A DNA stretch of 50,130 nt from an uncultured Alphaproteobacteria bacterium (GCA_902602695.1 CACKRO010000008.1:1-50130), one strand, 5' to 3'; positions 1-11,631 are shown, numbered from the stretch's first letter. Notes: generated by a model from the letters alone, not told the origin. Translations and numbers: made by a program.

Positions 1-2
1 TG

Positions 3-917
<915 letters not shown>

Positions 918-946
918 ATGAAAGTTTAATTAAATTTTGATTAGTG

Positions 947-952
947 TATAAT
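947..952 (+). promoter_or_regulatory. -10 box of leuA, leaderless arrangement
   Basis: A perfect TATAAT lies in the 42-base ilvC-leuA gap and ends 7 bases before the leuA ATG at 960. A transcript started at the usual distance would begin at or within a base or two of the ATG. No Shine-Dalgarno-like sequence is present. The -35 region is poor (TTTAAT at 925-930), so this is a candidate only; in so AT-rich a gap a chance TATAAT is possible. Confidence 0.45.
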
Positions 953-959
953 TAACTAA

Positions 960-2516
960 ATGACTGAAAAAATATATATCTTTGATACAACTCTTCGTGA
1001 TGGTGAGCAGTCGCCAGGTGCCTCAATGAATTTGGATGAAAAACTTCAAATAGCTGAAGTTTTAGATTCAATGAATGTTGATATAATCGAAGCTGGTTTT
1101 CCTATTGCATCTAATGGAGATTTTGAAGCAGTTCAAGAAGTTAGCAAACATGTAAAGAATTCTACAATTGCTGGTTTGGCTAGAGCTAGTCTTAAAGATA
1201 TCGATAGAGCTTGGGAAGCAGTGCAACATGCTAAGTCTCCTAGAATTCATACTTTTATTGCTACAAGCCCTCTTCATATGAAGTATAAATTAAAAAAAAC
1301 AGAGAAAGAAGTATTAGAAGCAATTCAAAAGACAGTTTCGCATGCTAGAAATCTTTGTGATAATATTGAATGGAGTTGTGAAGATGGAGGAAGATCAGAA
1401 CTAGAATTTCTATACAGATGTATTGAGCTTGCGATTAATTCTGGGGCTTCAACCATCAATATTCCTGATACTGTTGGTTATACATTGCCAGAAGAATTTG
1501 GGGCAATTTTTAAACATGTTAAAAATAATGTTCCTAATATAGATAAAGCAATTCTTTCAACTCATACACATAATGATCTTGGTTTAGCTACCGCAAATAA
1601 TGTTGCGGCTATTAAAGAGGGTGCAAGACAAGTTGAATGTACTATTAATGGTATGGGTGAAAGAGCTGGAAATTCATCCCTAGAAGAAATTGTCATGACA
1701 CTCAAAGTTAAAAAGGATCTTATGCCTTATCATACCGATATTAAAACAGAGTCCATTATGAAAGCATCAAGATTAGTTTCTTCAATAACAGGTTTCCCTG
1801 TTCAACCAAATAAAGCAATTGTAGGTGCTAATGCATTTGCGCATGAAGCTGGAATTCATCAAGATGGTATGCTTAAACATGCTGGTACCTATGAGATAAT
1901 GACTCCTGAATCAATTGGGTTAAATCAATCGTCACTCGTCCTTGGTAAACACTCAGGTAAACATGCATTTTCAGAAAAATTGAAAGAACTTGGTTATGAA
2001 GTTGGTGATAATGCATTAATGGAATTATTTGGAAGGTTTAAGGATTTAGCTGATAAGAAAAAAGAAATATTTGAAGAAGATTTAATAGCATTAGCAGAGG
2101 ACAGATCATCGTCATATGATGAACACATTAAATTTGTATCTCTTGAAGTAAACGCTGGTTCTGTTGAAAAAGCTGAAGCTAAATTAAAAATAGAAATTAA
2201 CGATAAAGTGGAAAATATTAAAATTAATGGTAATGGTCCTGTTGACGCTACATTTAATGCAATAAAAAAACTTACTAATACTGAATTTAGACTTAAACTT
2301 TACCAAGTAAATGCAATTACAGCAGGGACTGATGCACAAGGAGAGGTTACTGTAAGACTTGAAGATGATAATCTATCATCCCAAGCAAAAGGAAGTGATC
2401 CTGATATTATTGTTGCTTCTGCAAAAGCTTATATAAATGCTTTAAACAGATTGATCTTTAAAAAAACTAAATCTATTAAAGAGAATACAGCAAGTTTAAA
2501 AATAGAAGGAGTTTAA
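960..2516 (+). CDS. leuA: 2-isopropylmalate synthase
   Basis: First committed step of leucine synthesis: condenses acetyl-CoA with 2-oxoisovalerate. The 518-residue product has the DRE-TIM barrel N-terminus (DTTLRDGEQSPG at about residues 9-20), the metal-binding HTHNDLG near residue 202, the GERAGN loop near 232, and a C-terminal LeuA allosteric (leucine-binding) domain from about residue 390. Length is normal for the bacterial family. The ATG at 960 fits the family N-terminus exactly. It sits between ilvC and mreB, with only 3 bases to mreB, so it probably heads or continues the long operon down to 11630. A perfect -10 hexamer just before the start suggests an internal, leaderless promoter. 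Confidence 0.96.
   Translation: MTEKIYIFDTTLRDGEQSPGASMNLDEKLQIAEVLDSMNVDIIEAGFPIASNGDFEAVQEVSKHVKNSTIAGLARASLKDIDRAWEAVQHAKSPRIHTFIATSPLHMKYKLKKTEKEVLEAIQKTVSHARNLCDNIEWSCEDGGRSELEFLYRCIELAINSGASTINIPDTVGYTLPEEFGAIFKHVKNNVPNIDKAILSTHTHNDLGLATANNVAAIKEGARQVECTINGMGERAGNSSLEEIVMTLKVKKDLMPYHTDIKTESIMKASRLVSSITGFPVQPNKAIVGANAFAHEAGIHQDGMLKHAGTYEIMTPESIGLNQSSLVLGKHSGKHAFSEKLKELGYEVGDNALMELFGRFKDLADKKKEIFEEDLIALAEDRSSSYDEHIKFVSLEVNAGSVEKAEAKLKIEINDKVENIKINGNGPVDATFNAIKKLTNTEFRLKLYQVNAITAGTDAQGEVTVRLEDDNLSSQAKGSDPDIIVASAKAYINALNRLIFKKTKSIKENTASLKIEGV
2506..2511 (+). promoter_or_regulatory. Shine-Dalgarno site of mreB
   Basis: AAGGAG, 8 bases before the mreB ATG and inside the last codons of leuA. 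It is one of few good ribosome binding sites in the window and fixes the mreB start. Confidence 0.6.
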
Positions 2517-3560
<1,044 letters not shown>

Positions 3561-3567
3561 AATTAAA

Positions 3568-4389
3568 ATGGCACCTAAGTTCCAAATAAAAGTTTTTCAA
3601 ATATCAAGTTTTTTAAAAAATTTTACTATTATTTCTATAGTATCTCTATCATTTCTTTTAATATTTTTTTCAAAATCTGATTTGTATATTTTAAATGGAA
3701 TAAAAAATATATCTACTTCAGTAATTATTCCAATTACAAGATTTATTTCTGCACCGGTAAATGTTTTTTCAAATTTTGTTGATGAATATAAACAGTTTAG
3801 AAGTTTAAAATTTGAAAATAAAATTCTTCAAGAAGAAATAATACGTCTTAAAAAATGGCAAACATTAGCAATACAAAATTCAAGAGAGAATAAAGTTTTA
3901 AAAAAATTATTAAATGCAACAGATAATAATTTAACTTTAGTAAAAACAGCATCTCTCATTAACAGAAATGATACAATTTATACTAAGTTAATAAACTTAA
4001 ATGCTGGTTATGAAGATAAAATTAAAAAAAATATGTCAGCTATTAATGAAAGAGGATTGGTAGGTAAGGTAATTGATACAACTTCAAATAATTCTAGAGT
4101 AATCCTTTTAACTGATCCTAATTTAGCTATTTCAGTGAAAACCATATCAGACGGTATTTTTTCTATGCTTACTGGCAATGGAGATGGAAAATATCTAGTA
4201 AGTTCATTCGTTAAAGAAAATAAAATGCCAAGGTTAGGAGATATTGTAGTTACAAGCGGTACAGCTCAAATCTTTCCTGTAGATCTGTTAGTTGGTAAAG
4301 TAGCCAAAGTTGAAAAAAATAGATTTTTTGTTTTACCATTTGTTGATTTTACAAATATTGATTATGTGCAAATAGTTAACTCAAACTAA
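3568..4389 (+). CDS. mreC: rod shape-determining protein MreC
   Basis: Bitopic inner-membrane protein whose periplasmic part activates PBP2/RodA. One membrane segment (about residues 15-34), a coiled-coil stretch (about 60-95) and a beta-barrel C-terminal domain are visible, with family phrases such as GLVGKVI, ILLTDPN and GDIVVTSG. I chose the ATG at 3568, 7 bases after mreB stops, giving 273 residues. In-frame GTG 3538 and ATG 3541 lie inside mreB and would add ten residues; none of these starts has a clear ribosome site. The stop overlaps the mreD start by one base. Confidence 0.92.
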   Translation: MAPKFQIKVFQISSFLKNFTIISIVSLSFLLIFFSKSDLYILNGIKNISTSVIIPITRFISAPVNVFSNFVDEYKQFRSLKFENKILQEEIIRLKKWQTLAIQNSRENKVLKKLLNATDNNLTLVKTASLINRNDTIYTKLINLNAGYEDKIKKNMSAINERGLVGKVIDTTSNNSRVILLTDPNLAISVKTISDGIFSMLTGNGDGKYLVSSFVKENKMPRLGDIVVTSGTAQIFPVDLLVGKVAKVEKNRFFVLPFVDFTNIDYVQIVNSN

Positions 4390-4874
4390 TGGAGTTTACC
4401 AAATTTCTTAATTCCTCATTTAAATTAAATATCATTTTAATTATAAGTTTCTCAATCTCTGTAAATTCTTTTATATTATTTCCTAATATCAATAATGCAT
4501 TTTATATATTATTCCACTTAACCTTAATTTATCTAATTTTTTACCATTACCATTATTATCTTTATGTTGTAGCTCTAATATATGGAATTTTATTTGATAT
4601 ATTATTACTAAATAATATAGGAGCTCATTTAATTACTTTTTTATCACTTTTAATCTTATTTATATTGCTAAGAAAATATTTAATTAGATTATCTTCGTAT
4701 CAAATCATATTTATTTATTTTATAACTTTAATTATTTTGCTTCTAATTGAACAATTTTTAGCAAATGTATTACATAATTATAAAATTAATATGAGCTCCT
4801 TTTTCAATTTCCTTTTAATTTCTTTAATTATTTTTATACCGACAGTATTTTTGTTTACTAAATTGGATAAGTAA
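4389..4874 (+). CDS. mreD: rod shape-determining protein MreD
   Basis: Small polytopic inner-membrane partner of MreC in the elongasome. The 161 residues are almost entirely hydrophobic with about five membrane segments. Similarity within this family is low; the call rests on size, hydropathy, the ILFDILLLNNIGAH stretch (compare the MreD G-x-x-x-D-x-L pattern) and the position between mreC and mrdA. It overlaps the mreC stop codon by one base (TAATG). Confidence 0.85.
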   Translation: MEFTKFLNSSFKLNIILIISFSISVNSFILFPNINNAFYILFHLTLIYLIFYHYHYYLYVVALIYGILFDILLLNNIGAHLITFLSLLILFILLRKYLIRLSSYQIIFIYFITLIILLLIEQFLANVLHNYKINMSSFFNFLLISLIIFIPTVFLFTKLDK

Positions 4875-4875
4875 A

Positions 4876-6678
4876 ATGTTCTATACAGATGACAAAAAAC
4901 AATATTCAGTTCTAAATAGAAGAACATTTTTGTTATATCTATTAAAAGTATCTTTTTTTGGTATTGTGGGTTGGAGGCTATATGATATTCAAATAAAAGA
5001 TTCAAAAAAATACAAAACTCTTTCAAAAAATAATCAAATAGACATAGAAATTATTTACCCTCTTAGAGGAAAGATTTATGATATTAATAATAAAGTTTTA
5101 GCATCAAATATTAAAGTATTTGATGTTTATTTAATACCTGAAAATACAAAAGATATAAGCAAATCTCTAAACGAATTAAATCAAATTATAAAAATTGATT
5201 TTAGTGATAGACGAAAAATAATAGAATTATCTAAAAAGGTAAAAAAATTTGAAAAAATAAAAGTGTTAGAAAATATTAATTGGCCACAGCTTGAAAAAAT
5301 AGAGTCAAATAAACTTAATATTGAAGGTATATTTATTTCTCAAGATTATATGAGAATTTACCAGTTTGATAATACAGTTTCACATTTAATCGGTTATACA
5401 AATAAACCTAATCGAGAAGAAGTTGAATTACCTTTTATTGCAAATATGCCTAATTTAGAAATAGGAAAAGATGGTATTGAAAAAAGTTTTAATCCTAATC
5501 TCATTGGTAAATCAGGACAAAGAGAGATTGAAGTTAACTCTTATGGAAGAGTAATTCGTGAAATATCCAGGCAAGATAGTCAAAAAGGGAATGATATTCA
5601 GATTACTATTGACCTGAGAATTCAACAATATGCATTGAATTTATTAAATGAACATAAAGCTGGATCTGCAGTACTTATGGATATTAATAATGGTAACATA
5701 TTATGTATGGCTTCAACTCCATCTTATAATCCAAATAAAATTATACAAAAACCGAATAAGGATTATTGGAATTCAATTTTAGAAAACGAACTCTCACCAC
5801 TTACATACAGATGTATTCAAGGTTTATATGCTCCAGGTTCAACTTTTAAAATGGTTGTTGCGATAGCAGGAATAGTTCATGGGATTATTGACACAAATAC
5901 GAAACATTTTTGTAGTGGAAAAATTGGTTTAGGTGATAGATTATATCATTGTTGGAAAAATAATGGTCATGGCTTGATGAATGTTAGTGATGCAATCAAA
6001 GAATCATGTGATGTTTTCTTCTATGAAATTTCAAAAAAAATTGGAATAGATAAGATTGCTAGAGTTGCTGAAGATTTCGGTTTAGGAAAAATATATGATG
6101 TCCCTTTAGCTAATCAAAAAAAAGGAATTATTCCTTCACGTGATTGGAAAAAGAAAAAATATGATGAAAGTTGGTATCCTGGAGAGACTCTAATCTCTGC
6201 TATTGGTCAAGGATTTGTATTAACTAATCCGCTACAACTTGCTGTAATGACTTCAATTATTGCCTCTAATGGAAAAAATGTAAAACCAAATATTATCAAA
6301 CAAAATAAAGAGATTGAATTTGAAAAATTTGAAAAATACCAAAATGCAATTAAAATTATTAAAAGTTCGATGTTTAAAGTAGTTAATGAAAGTAAAGGTA
6401 CAGCTTATAATTCGAGATCTACGTCTGTGCCTTTTGCAGGTAAGACAGGAACTTCTCAAGTGAGAAGGATAACCGTAGCCGAGAGAGAAAGTGAAGATTT
6501 TAGGAAAAAAGAATTAGAATGGAAAAAAAGGGATCATGCTTTGTTTGTTGGATATATGCCTATTGAAAATCCTAGATATGCTGTTTCGGTTGTTATTGAA
6601 CATGGAGGTTCAGGTGCATCAACTGCAGCACCTATAGCTAAAGAAATTTTTCAATTTACAAAAAATTTAGAAATTTAA
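4876..6678 (+). CDS. mrdA: penicillin-binding protein 2 (elongasome transpeptidase)
   Basis: Class B penicillin-binding protein that cross-links peptidoglycan during lateral growth together with RodA. The 600-residue product has a short cytoplasmic N-terminus, one membrane anchor (about 17-36), a pedestal domain (PLRGKIYDIN, about 57-66) and a transpeptidase domain with the catalytic serine motif STFK (S322-K325), SCD near 376 and KTG at 523-525. The KTG is followed by an insertion rich in charged residues, as is common in PBP2. The start lies 1 base after mreD and the end overlaps rodA by one base. Confidence 0.96.
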   Translation: MFYTDDKKQYSVLNRRTFLLYLLKVSFFGIVGWRLYDIQIKDSKKYKTLSKNNQIDIEIIYPLRGKIYDINNKVLASNIKVFDVYLIPENTKDISKSLNELNQIIKIDFSDRRKIIELSKKVKKFEKIKVLENINWPQLEKIESNKLNIEGIFISQDYMRIYQFDNTVSHLIGYTNKPNREEVELPFIANMPNLEIGKDGIEKSFNPNLIGKSGQREIEVNSYGRVIREISRQDSQKGNDIQITIDLRIQQYALNLLNEHKAGSAVLMDINNGNILCMASTPSYNPNKIIQKPNKDYWNSILENELSPLTYRCIQGLYAPGSTFKMVVAIAGIVHGIIDTNTKHFCSGKIGLGDRLYHCWKNNGHGLMNVSDAIKESCDVFFYEISKKIGIDKIARVAEDFGLGKIYDVPLANQKKGIIPSRDWKKKKYDESWYPGETLISAIGQGFVLTNPLQLAVMTSIIASNGKNVKPNIIKQNKEIEFEKFEKYQNAIKIIKSSMFKVVNESKGTAYNSRSTSVPFAGKTGTSQVRRITVAERESEDFRKKELEWKKRDHALFVGYMPIENPRYAVSVVIEHGGSGASTAAPIAKEIFQFTKNLEI

Positions 6679-7775
6679 TGTTGAATAAAATTCAAAACTT
6701 AAATTACTTATTGATTTTCTTAATAATATTAATTTCTTTCATTGGTGCAGCAGGTTTATATTCTGCAGCAGGAGGATCATATAATCCATGGGCATCAAGA
6801 CATTTAATAAGATTAGTTTTTTTTATTTTTTTAGCAGTTATTCTAGCCTTAATAAATATTAAGTATATTTATAAATTTGCTTATGTCTTTTTTATCTTAT
6901 CTTTGTTACTTTTGCTATCTGTTGAATTAATTGGTGTCTTTGGTAAGGGTGCAACTAGATGGATCAATTTATTTGGTTTTAGCATCCAACCATCAGAATT
7001 AATAAAAATAACTATAATACTAGCGCTAGCAAGATTTTACCATGATTTAAAATTTAATGAAATTAAGCGAATAAAAAATTTATTTTTTCCAATATTAATT
7101 TTATTTTTACCTTTTGCTTTAGTTGTTATACAACCAGATCTTGGCACTGCTCTAAGTATAGCAATGCTTGGTATTTTGATTTTATTTGCAAGTGGAATAA
7201 GAATTTGGAAGTTTGTTTTAGGATTTTTTATTCTAATTTTATCAATACCTTTGTCATTAAATTATTTACAATCATATCAAAAAGATAGAATTTTCTCTTT
7301 TTTAAATCCTGAAGCAGATGCTCTTGGAAGAGGATATCAACTCATACAGTCTAAAATTGCTTTAGGCTCTGGTGGTCTAACTGGTAAAGGTTTTTTAGAG
7401 GGATCTCAAGCTTATCTGCAGTATTTACCTGAAAAACAAACTGATTTTATTTTTACCTTAATTGGAGAAGAATTTGGTTTTATTGGCACTATGTTTATAA
7501 TTTTATTATTTCTATTATTAATATCAGTCTGTTTTTATATAAGTATTAAATCAAACCATATTTTTGGTAGAATTCTTTCTATAGGTGTTGGCAGCAATTT
7601 ATTTATATATGTAATAATGAACATATCCATGGTATCTGGATTAATGCCAGTTGTTGGAATTCCACTACCTTTAATATCTTATGGGGGATCGGCAATGCTT
7701 GCTATAATTATATCTCTAGGACTAGTTCTTAATGCAGAATTAAATGGAAATTTAAAAAAATTACATAATGCTTGA
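6678..7775 (+). CDS. mrdB: rod shape-determining protein RodA, peptidoglycan glycosyltransferase
   Basis: SEDS-family enzyme that polymerises lipid II during elongation, partner of PBP2. The 365 residues form about ten membrane segments. SEDS signatures visible are FGKGATRWINL, QPSELIKI, QPDLGTALS, GRGYQLIQSKIALGSGG, LPEKQTDFIFTLIGEE and the C-terminal PLPLISYGGSA. The start overlaps the mrdA stop by one base. The last 8 bases overlap the start of an ABC transporter ATPase gene, tying cell-wall and transport genes into one transcript. Confidence 0.96.
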   Translation: MLNKIQNLNYLLIFLIILISFIGAAGLYSAAGGSYNPWASRHLIRLVFFIFLAVILALINIKYIYKFAYVFFILSLLLLLSVELIGVFGKGATRWINLFGFSIQPSELIKITIILALARFYHDLKFNEIKRIKNLFFPILILFLPFALVVIQPDLGTALSIAMLGILILFASGIRIWKFVLGFFILILSIPLSLNYLQSYQKDRIFSFLNPEADALGRGYQLIQSKIALGSGGLTGKGFLEGSQAYLQYLPEKQTDFIFTLIGEEFGFIGTMFIILLFLLLISVCFYISIKSNHIFGRILSIGVGSNLFIYVIMNISMVSGLMPVVGIPLPLISYGGSAMLAIIISLGLVLNAELNGNLKKLHNA

Positions 7776-8535
7776 AATAAATAATGTTAATAAATTTTTT
7801 GGAGGATTAAAAGCAGTCCATAACGCATCAATGAAAGTTGAAATGGGTTCAATTACTGGTTTAATAGGTCCAAATGGAGCAGGAAAAACAACATTATTTA
7901 ATACTATTGCAGGATTATATGATCCAGATAAGGGAAATATTATTCTTAATAATGAAGATATTTCTTTTTTAAAACCTCACGAATTATTTTCAAAAGGAGT
8001 TCTAAGAACTTTTCAAATTGCCCATGAATTTTCAACTTTAACTGTTCTTGAAAATTTAATGATGGTACCACCAAATCAATTTGGTGAAAAATTATCATAT
8101 GCTTTATTAAGTAATGCTAAAGTAAAACAACAGGAAGAAGAAATAAGACAAAAAGCTATCGAAGTAATAAATTTTTTAAATTTAAGTCACTTAACTCAAG
8201 AACTAGCAGGCAACTTATCTGGCGGCCAGAAAAAACTACTTGAGTTAGGAAGAACCATGATGGTTGATCCTCAAATTGTTTTACTTGATGAAGTAGGAGC
8301 CGGGGTTAATAGAACACTTCTTAATGAAATTACGGATGCAATATTAAGATTAAATAAAGAAAAGAATTATACATTTTTTGTCATTGAACATGATATGGAT
8401 CTCATACAAAAAATTTGTGATCCTGTAATTGTGATGGCTGAGGGTTCAGTTTTATTTCAAGGAAATTTTAATGAAGTTAAGAATAACGATACAGTTATAG
8501 AAGCTTATTTAGGTAAAGGTATTAATAAGAATTAG
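7768..8535 (+). CDS. livG: ABC transporter ATPase, LivG type
   Basis: ATP-binding subunit of a branched-chain amino acid/amide-type importer. The 255-residue product has Walker A (GPNGAGKTT, about 32-40), the ABC signature LSGGQKK (about 150), Walker B IVLLDE and the switch histidine in VIEHDMDLI. The family's usual DEP after Walker B is DEV here (DEVGAGVN), a small deviation that need not abolish activity. It overlaps rodA by 8 bases and is followed by livF, livH and livM. The substrate cannot be read from the sequence; branched-chain amino acids, other amino acids or amides are all possible. Confidence 0.92.
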   Translation: MLEINNVNKFFGGLKAVHNASMKVEMGSITGLIGPNGAGKTTLFNTIAGLYDPDKGNIILNNEDISFLKPHELFSKGVLRTFQIAHEFSTLTVLENLMMVPPNQFGEKLSYALLSNAKVKQQEEEIRQKAIEVINFLNLSHLTQELAGNLSGGQKKLLELGRTMMVDPQIVLLDEVGAGVNRTLLNEITDAILRLNKEKNYTFFVIEHDMDLIQKICDPVIVMAEGSVLFQGNFNEVKNNDTVIEAYLGKGINKN

Positions 8536-8541
8536 AATTTT

Positions 8542-9246
8542 ATGAATAATTTAGTGGGTAAAAATTTAACTGCTGGATACGGAGGTGTTGATATTATTAA
8601 AGATATCAATTTAGAAGTAAATGAAGGTGAAATTGTTGTCATCGTTGGTCCAAATGGAGCAGGTAAATCAACAGCAATGAAAGCTTTACTTGGAATGCTA
8701 AGTTTAACTTCAGGTTCTGTTGAATACTCAAATGAGGAAATCTCTTCTATGTTACCTCAAAATAGAATTAATTTAGGATTAGCATTTGTTCCACAAACAA
8801 ACAATGTGTTTACTGGTATGACAGTAGAAGAAAATTTAGAAATGGGAGGTTTTTTGAGAGAAGATGATATTATTCATACCATTAATGATGTTTATGATCT
8901 TTTTCCTATTTTAAAAGAAAAAAGAAATCAAAGTGCAGGAGAATTGTCAGGTGGTCAAAGACAACAAGTAGCTTTTGGAAGAGCACTTATGACTAAACCT
9001 AAAATTTTAATGTTAGATGAACCAACTGCTGGTGTTTCACCAATCGTTATGGATGAGTTATTTTCTAGAATAATTGAAGTTCGTAAAACTAGTGTTGGAA
9101 TACTTATGGTTGAACAGAATGCTAAACAAGCACTCAGTATTGCGGATAGAGGATATGTTCTAGTAAATGGAAAAAATAGTCATGAAGGCTCAGGAGAAGA
9201 GCTTTTAAATAACCCAGAAGTTCGAAAGTCTTTCTTAGGAGGTTAA
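8542..9246 (+). CDS. livF: ABC transporter ATPase, LivF type
   Basis: Second ATP-binding subunit of the liv-type importer. The 234 residues contain Walker A (GPNGAGKST), Q-loop FVPQTNNVF, signature LSGGQRQQ, Walker B ILMLDEPTAGVSP and the VEQNA switch region characteristic of LivF/UrtE (glutamine-asparagine after VE in place of histidine). It lies 6 bases after livG and ends directly before livH, which begins at the next base. Substrate undetermined. Confidence 0.93.
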   Translation: MNNLVGKNLTAGYGGVDIIKDINLEVNEGEIVVIVGPNGAGKSTAMKALLGMLSLTSGSVEYSNEEISSMLPQNRINLGLAFVPQTNNVFTGMTVEENLEMGGFLREDDIIHTINDVYDLFPILKEKRNQSAGELSGGQRQQVAFGRALMTKPKILMLDEPTAGVSPIVMDELFSRIIEVRKTSVGILMVEQNAKQALSIADRGYVLVNGKNSHEGSGEELLNNPEVRKSFLGG

Positions 9247-10260
9247 ATGATTGATTTTTTAAACTCTATTATTGTCCTTCTTAATTTTATTATCATACCT
9301 GGAATAACATATGGTTCTCAATTAGCAATCGGTGCACTTGGTGTTACTTTTGTGTACGCTATTCTACGTTTTGCAAATTTTGCCCACGGAGAAATCATGT
9401 CATTTGGAGCGATGATAACAATTTTATTTACTTGGTTTTTTCAATCACAAAATATTGGATTAGGAATTTTACCTACAGCTTTAATTGCATTACCCATTGG
9501 TATAGTAGCTACTATCATTTTATGCATTATTTCAGATAAATTTGTTTTTCAATATTATAGGTATCAAAAAAGTGTTCCAGTTGTTTTAGCAATGGTCTCT
9601 ATTGGGGTAATGTTTGTAATTAATGCTATAATTAGAATTATTATTGGAACAGAAACAATTAAATTTTCTGATGGTCAAAAATTTATAATGAAGGCCAAAC
9701 AATTCAAAGTAATGACTGGTTTAAATGAAGGTTTAGCCTTAAAGTCATCACAAGTTATAACAATATTAATTACTATAGCTTTATTAACTTTTACTTTTTG
9801 GTTTTTACAAAAAACAAAAACTGGAAAATCAATGAGAGCTTTTTCTGACAATGAAGATTTAGCATTATTATCTGGTATTAATCCTGACAGAGTTGTTTTC
9901 ATTACTTGGGTCATTGTTGGAGTCCTTGCCTGTGTCGCTGGTACCTTGTATGGTTTAGATAAAAGTTACAAACCAATTATTTATTTAAACTTAGTCTTAC
10001 CTATATTTGCTTCTGCGATTGTCGGTGGTATTGGCAGCCCTTTTGGCGCTGTAGTAGGTGGTTATGTAATTGCTTTTTCTGAAATAATGGTCACCTACGC
10101 TTATAAGAAATTTTTTGTATATATTTTACCAAGTTCATTAGAGCCTTCAGGTTTAGTACAACTACTTTCAACAGATTATAAATTTGCTGTATCTTTCTCA
10201 ATTTTAGTCATCGTTTTATTAATAAGACCATCAGGCATATTTAAAGGAAGAGTCTTGTGA
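9247..10260 (+). CDS. livH: ABC transporter permease, LivH type
   Basis: Inner-membrane channel subunit of the importer. The 337-residue product has about eight membrane segments and LivH signatures: GSQLAIGALGVTFVYAILRFANFAHGE near the N-terminus, the cytoplasmic coupling region GKSMRAFSDNEDLALLSGI, and GGIGSPFGAVVGG. It starts immediately after the livF stop. Its TGA stop overlaps the start of livM. Confidence 0.93.
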   Translation: MIDFLNSIIVLLNFIIIPGITYGSQLAIGALGVTFVYAILRFANFAHGEIMSFGAMITILFTWFFQSQNIGLGILPTALIALPIGIVATIILCIISDKFVFQYYRYQKSVPVVLAMVSIGVMFVINAIIRIIIGTETIKFSDGQKFIMKAKQFKVMTGLNEGLALKSSQVITILITIALLTFTFWFLQKTKTGKSMRAFSDNEDLALLSGINPDRVVFITWVIVGVLACVAGTLYGLDKSYKPIIYLNLVLPIFASAIVGGIGSPFGAVVGGYVIAFSEIMVTYAYKKFFVYILPSSLEPSGLVQLLSTDYKFAVSFSILVIVLLIRPSGIFKGRVL

Positions 10261-11630
10261 TGAAATTTGAGAAATATGAATGGGTAGCAATTGCTATAAT
10301 GGTTTCTTTGTTTATTTTTGTTGGATTTATTCAAGGTTGGTCAGTTAGTTTAGTAATTTTGAATATGTGTATTATTTCAGCTATTATGACGATGGGAGTT
10401 AATATTTCATGGGGTTATGCTGGTGTAATTAATTTTGGTGTCATGGGTTTTCTTGCCATGGGAGGTCTTGCAGCTGTCATAGTTTCTTATCCTCCTATAA
10501 CTGAATCATGGAAAGCAGGGGGTACTGGCATTGGTGTTAGTTTTATTTTGCTTGTTATTTTGGTAACTGCTGTCATGTACATCAACAAGACTGTAACAGA
10601 TAAAAGAAACAGGTATATTTTTAATTCCATATTTATCATTTTTGGTATTTTAGTAATCAGACATTTTTACTTAGACGCAACTGAGAGTATTGAAGATGTT
10701 AACCCTGCTATTGCAGGTTTTTTAGGTGGACTTGGTTTACCAATAATATTTTCCTGGATTGTAGGAGGATTTTTTGCGGCTGGTGTTGCTTTTATCATTG
10801 GTAAAGTTGCTCTTGGATTACGATCTGATTATTTGGCAATTGTAACTCTAGGTATTTCTGAAATAGTGGTAAGTGTTTTAAAACATGAAGAATGGCTTTC
10901 TCGAGGTGTTAAAAATGTTATTGGATTAAAAAGACCAGTTCCATATGAAATTAATTTACAAAATACTGATTGGTTCATTAATTTAATTACATACCTTAAT
11001 TCCTCAAAATTAAATAATATTGTTGATGTGAGTGATAGACAACAAGTTTTAAATAATCTTATTATTGATGGCTCAGGAATATTTGTAAAATTATCTTATG
11101 CTGTTTTATTTTTAATTGTAATGTTCATCATTTTTTACTTTGCAAATAAAGCTCAGTTATCTCCTTGGGGAAGAATGATGAGAGCCATAAGAGATAATGA
11201 AACAGCAGCAAATGCAATGGGAAAGGATGTTGTAAAACAACATTTAATTATTTTCGTAATAGGGGCTGCGATTGTAGGAGTTGCTGGTGCAATGTTAGTT
11301 ACATTAGATGGATTATTTACTCCATCAGGATACAGGCCACTTCGTTTTACTTTTATTATTTGGATAATGGTTATTGTTGGAGGTAGTGGAAATAATTTAG
11401 GAGCTATATTTGGTGGATTTATTATTTGGTTTTCTTGGATTGAAGCAGCACCACTTACAACATTTATTATTAATCAACTAACAGCAGGATTAGAACCAAC
11501 TAATGCTTTTAAGCTCCATTTACTAGATAGTGTTCCTTACTTTAGATACTTATTTATGGGATTAATTTTATTGTTAATTTTACGATACAGACCAAAGGGA
11601 ATTATACCTGAGAAAGTAAGACATTCATAA
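10257..11630 (+). CDS. livM: ABC transporter permease, LivM type (long form)
   Basis: Second channel subunit. At 457 residues it is longer than many LivM proteins; beyond the core (SWGYAGVINFGVMGFLAMGG, GLRSDYLAIVTLGISEI, GRMMRAIRDNETAANAMG, GGSGNNLGAIFGG) there is extra sequence around residues 80-175 with additional membrane segments and around 215-275. GTG at 10257 and ATG at 10260 are both possible starts; the AGGA at 10245-10248 is better spaced for the GTG. It is the last gene of the run that starts at leuA, and a hairpin terminator follows directly. Confidence 0.92.
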   Translation: MMKFEKYEWVAIAIMVSLFIFVGFIQGWSVSLVILNMCIISAIMTMGVNISWGYAGVINFGVMGFLAMGGLAAVIVSYPPITESWKAGGTGIGVSFILLVILVTAVMYINKTVTDKRNRYIFNSIFIIFGILVIRHFYLDATESIEDVNPAIAGFLGGLGLPIIFSWIVGGFFAAGVAFIIGKVALGLRSDYLAIVTLGISEIVVSVLKHEEWLSRGVKNVIGLKRPVPYEINLQNTDWFINLITYLNSSKLNNIVDVSDRQQVLNNLIIDGSGIFVKLSYAVLFLIVMFIIFYFANKAQLSPWGRMMRAIRDNETAANAMGKDVVKQHLIIFVIGAAIVGVAGAMLVTLDGLFTPSGYRPLRFTFIIWIMVIVGGSGNNLGAIFGGFIIWFSWIEAAPLTTFIINQLTAGLEPTNAFKLHLLDSVPYFRYLFMGLILLLILRYRPKGIIPEKVRHS

Positions 11631-11631
11631 A

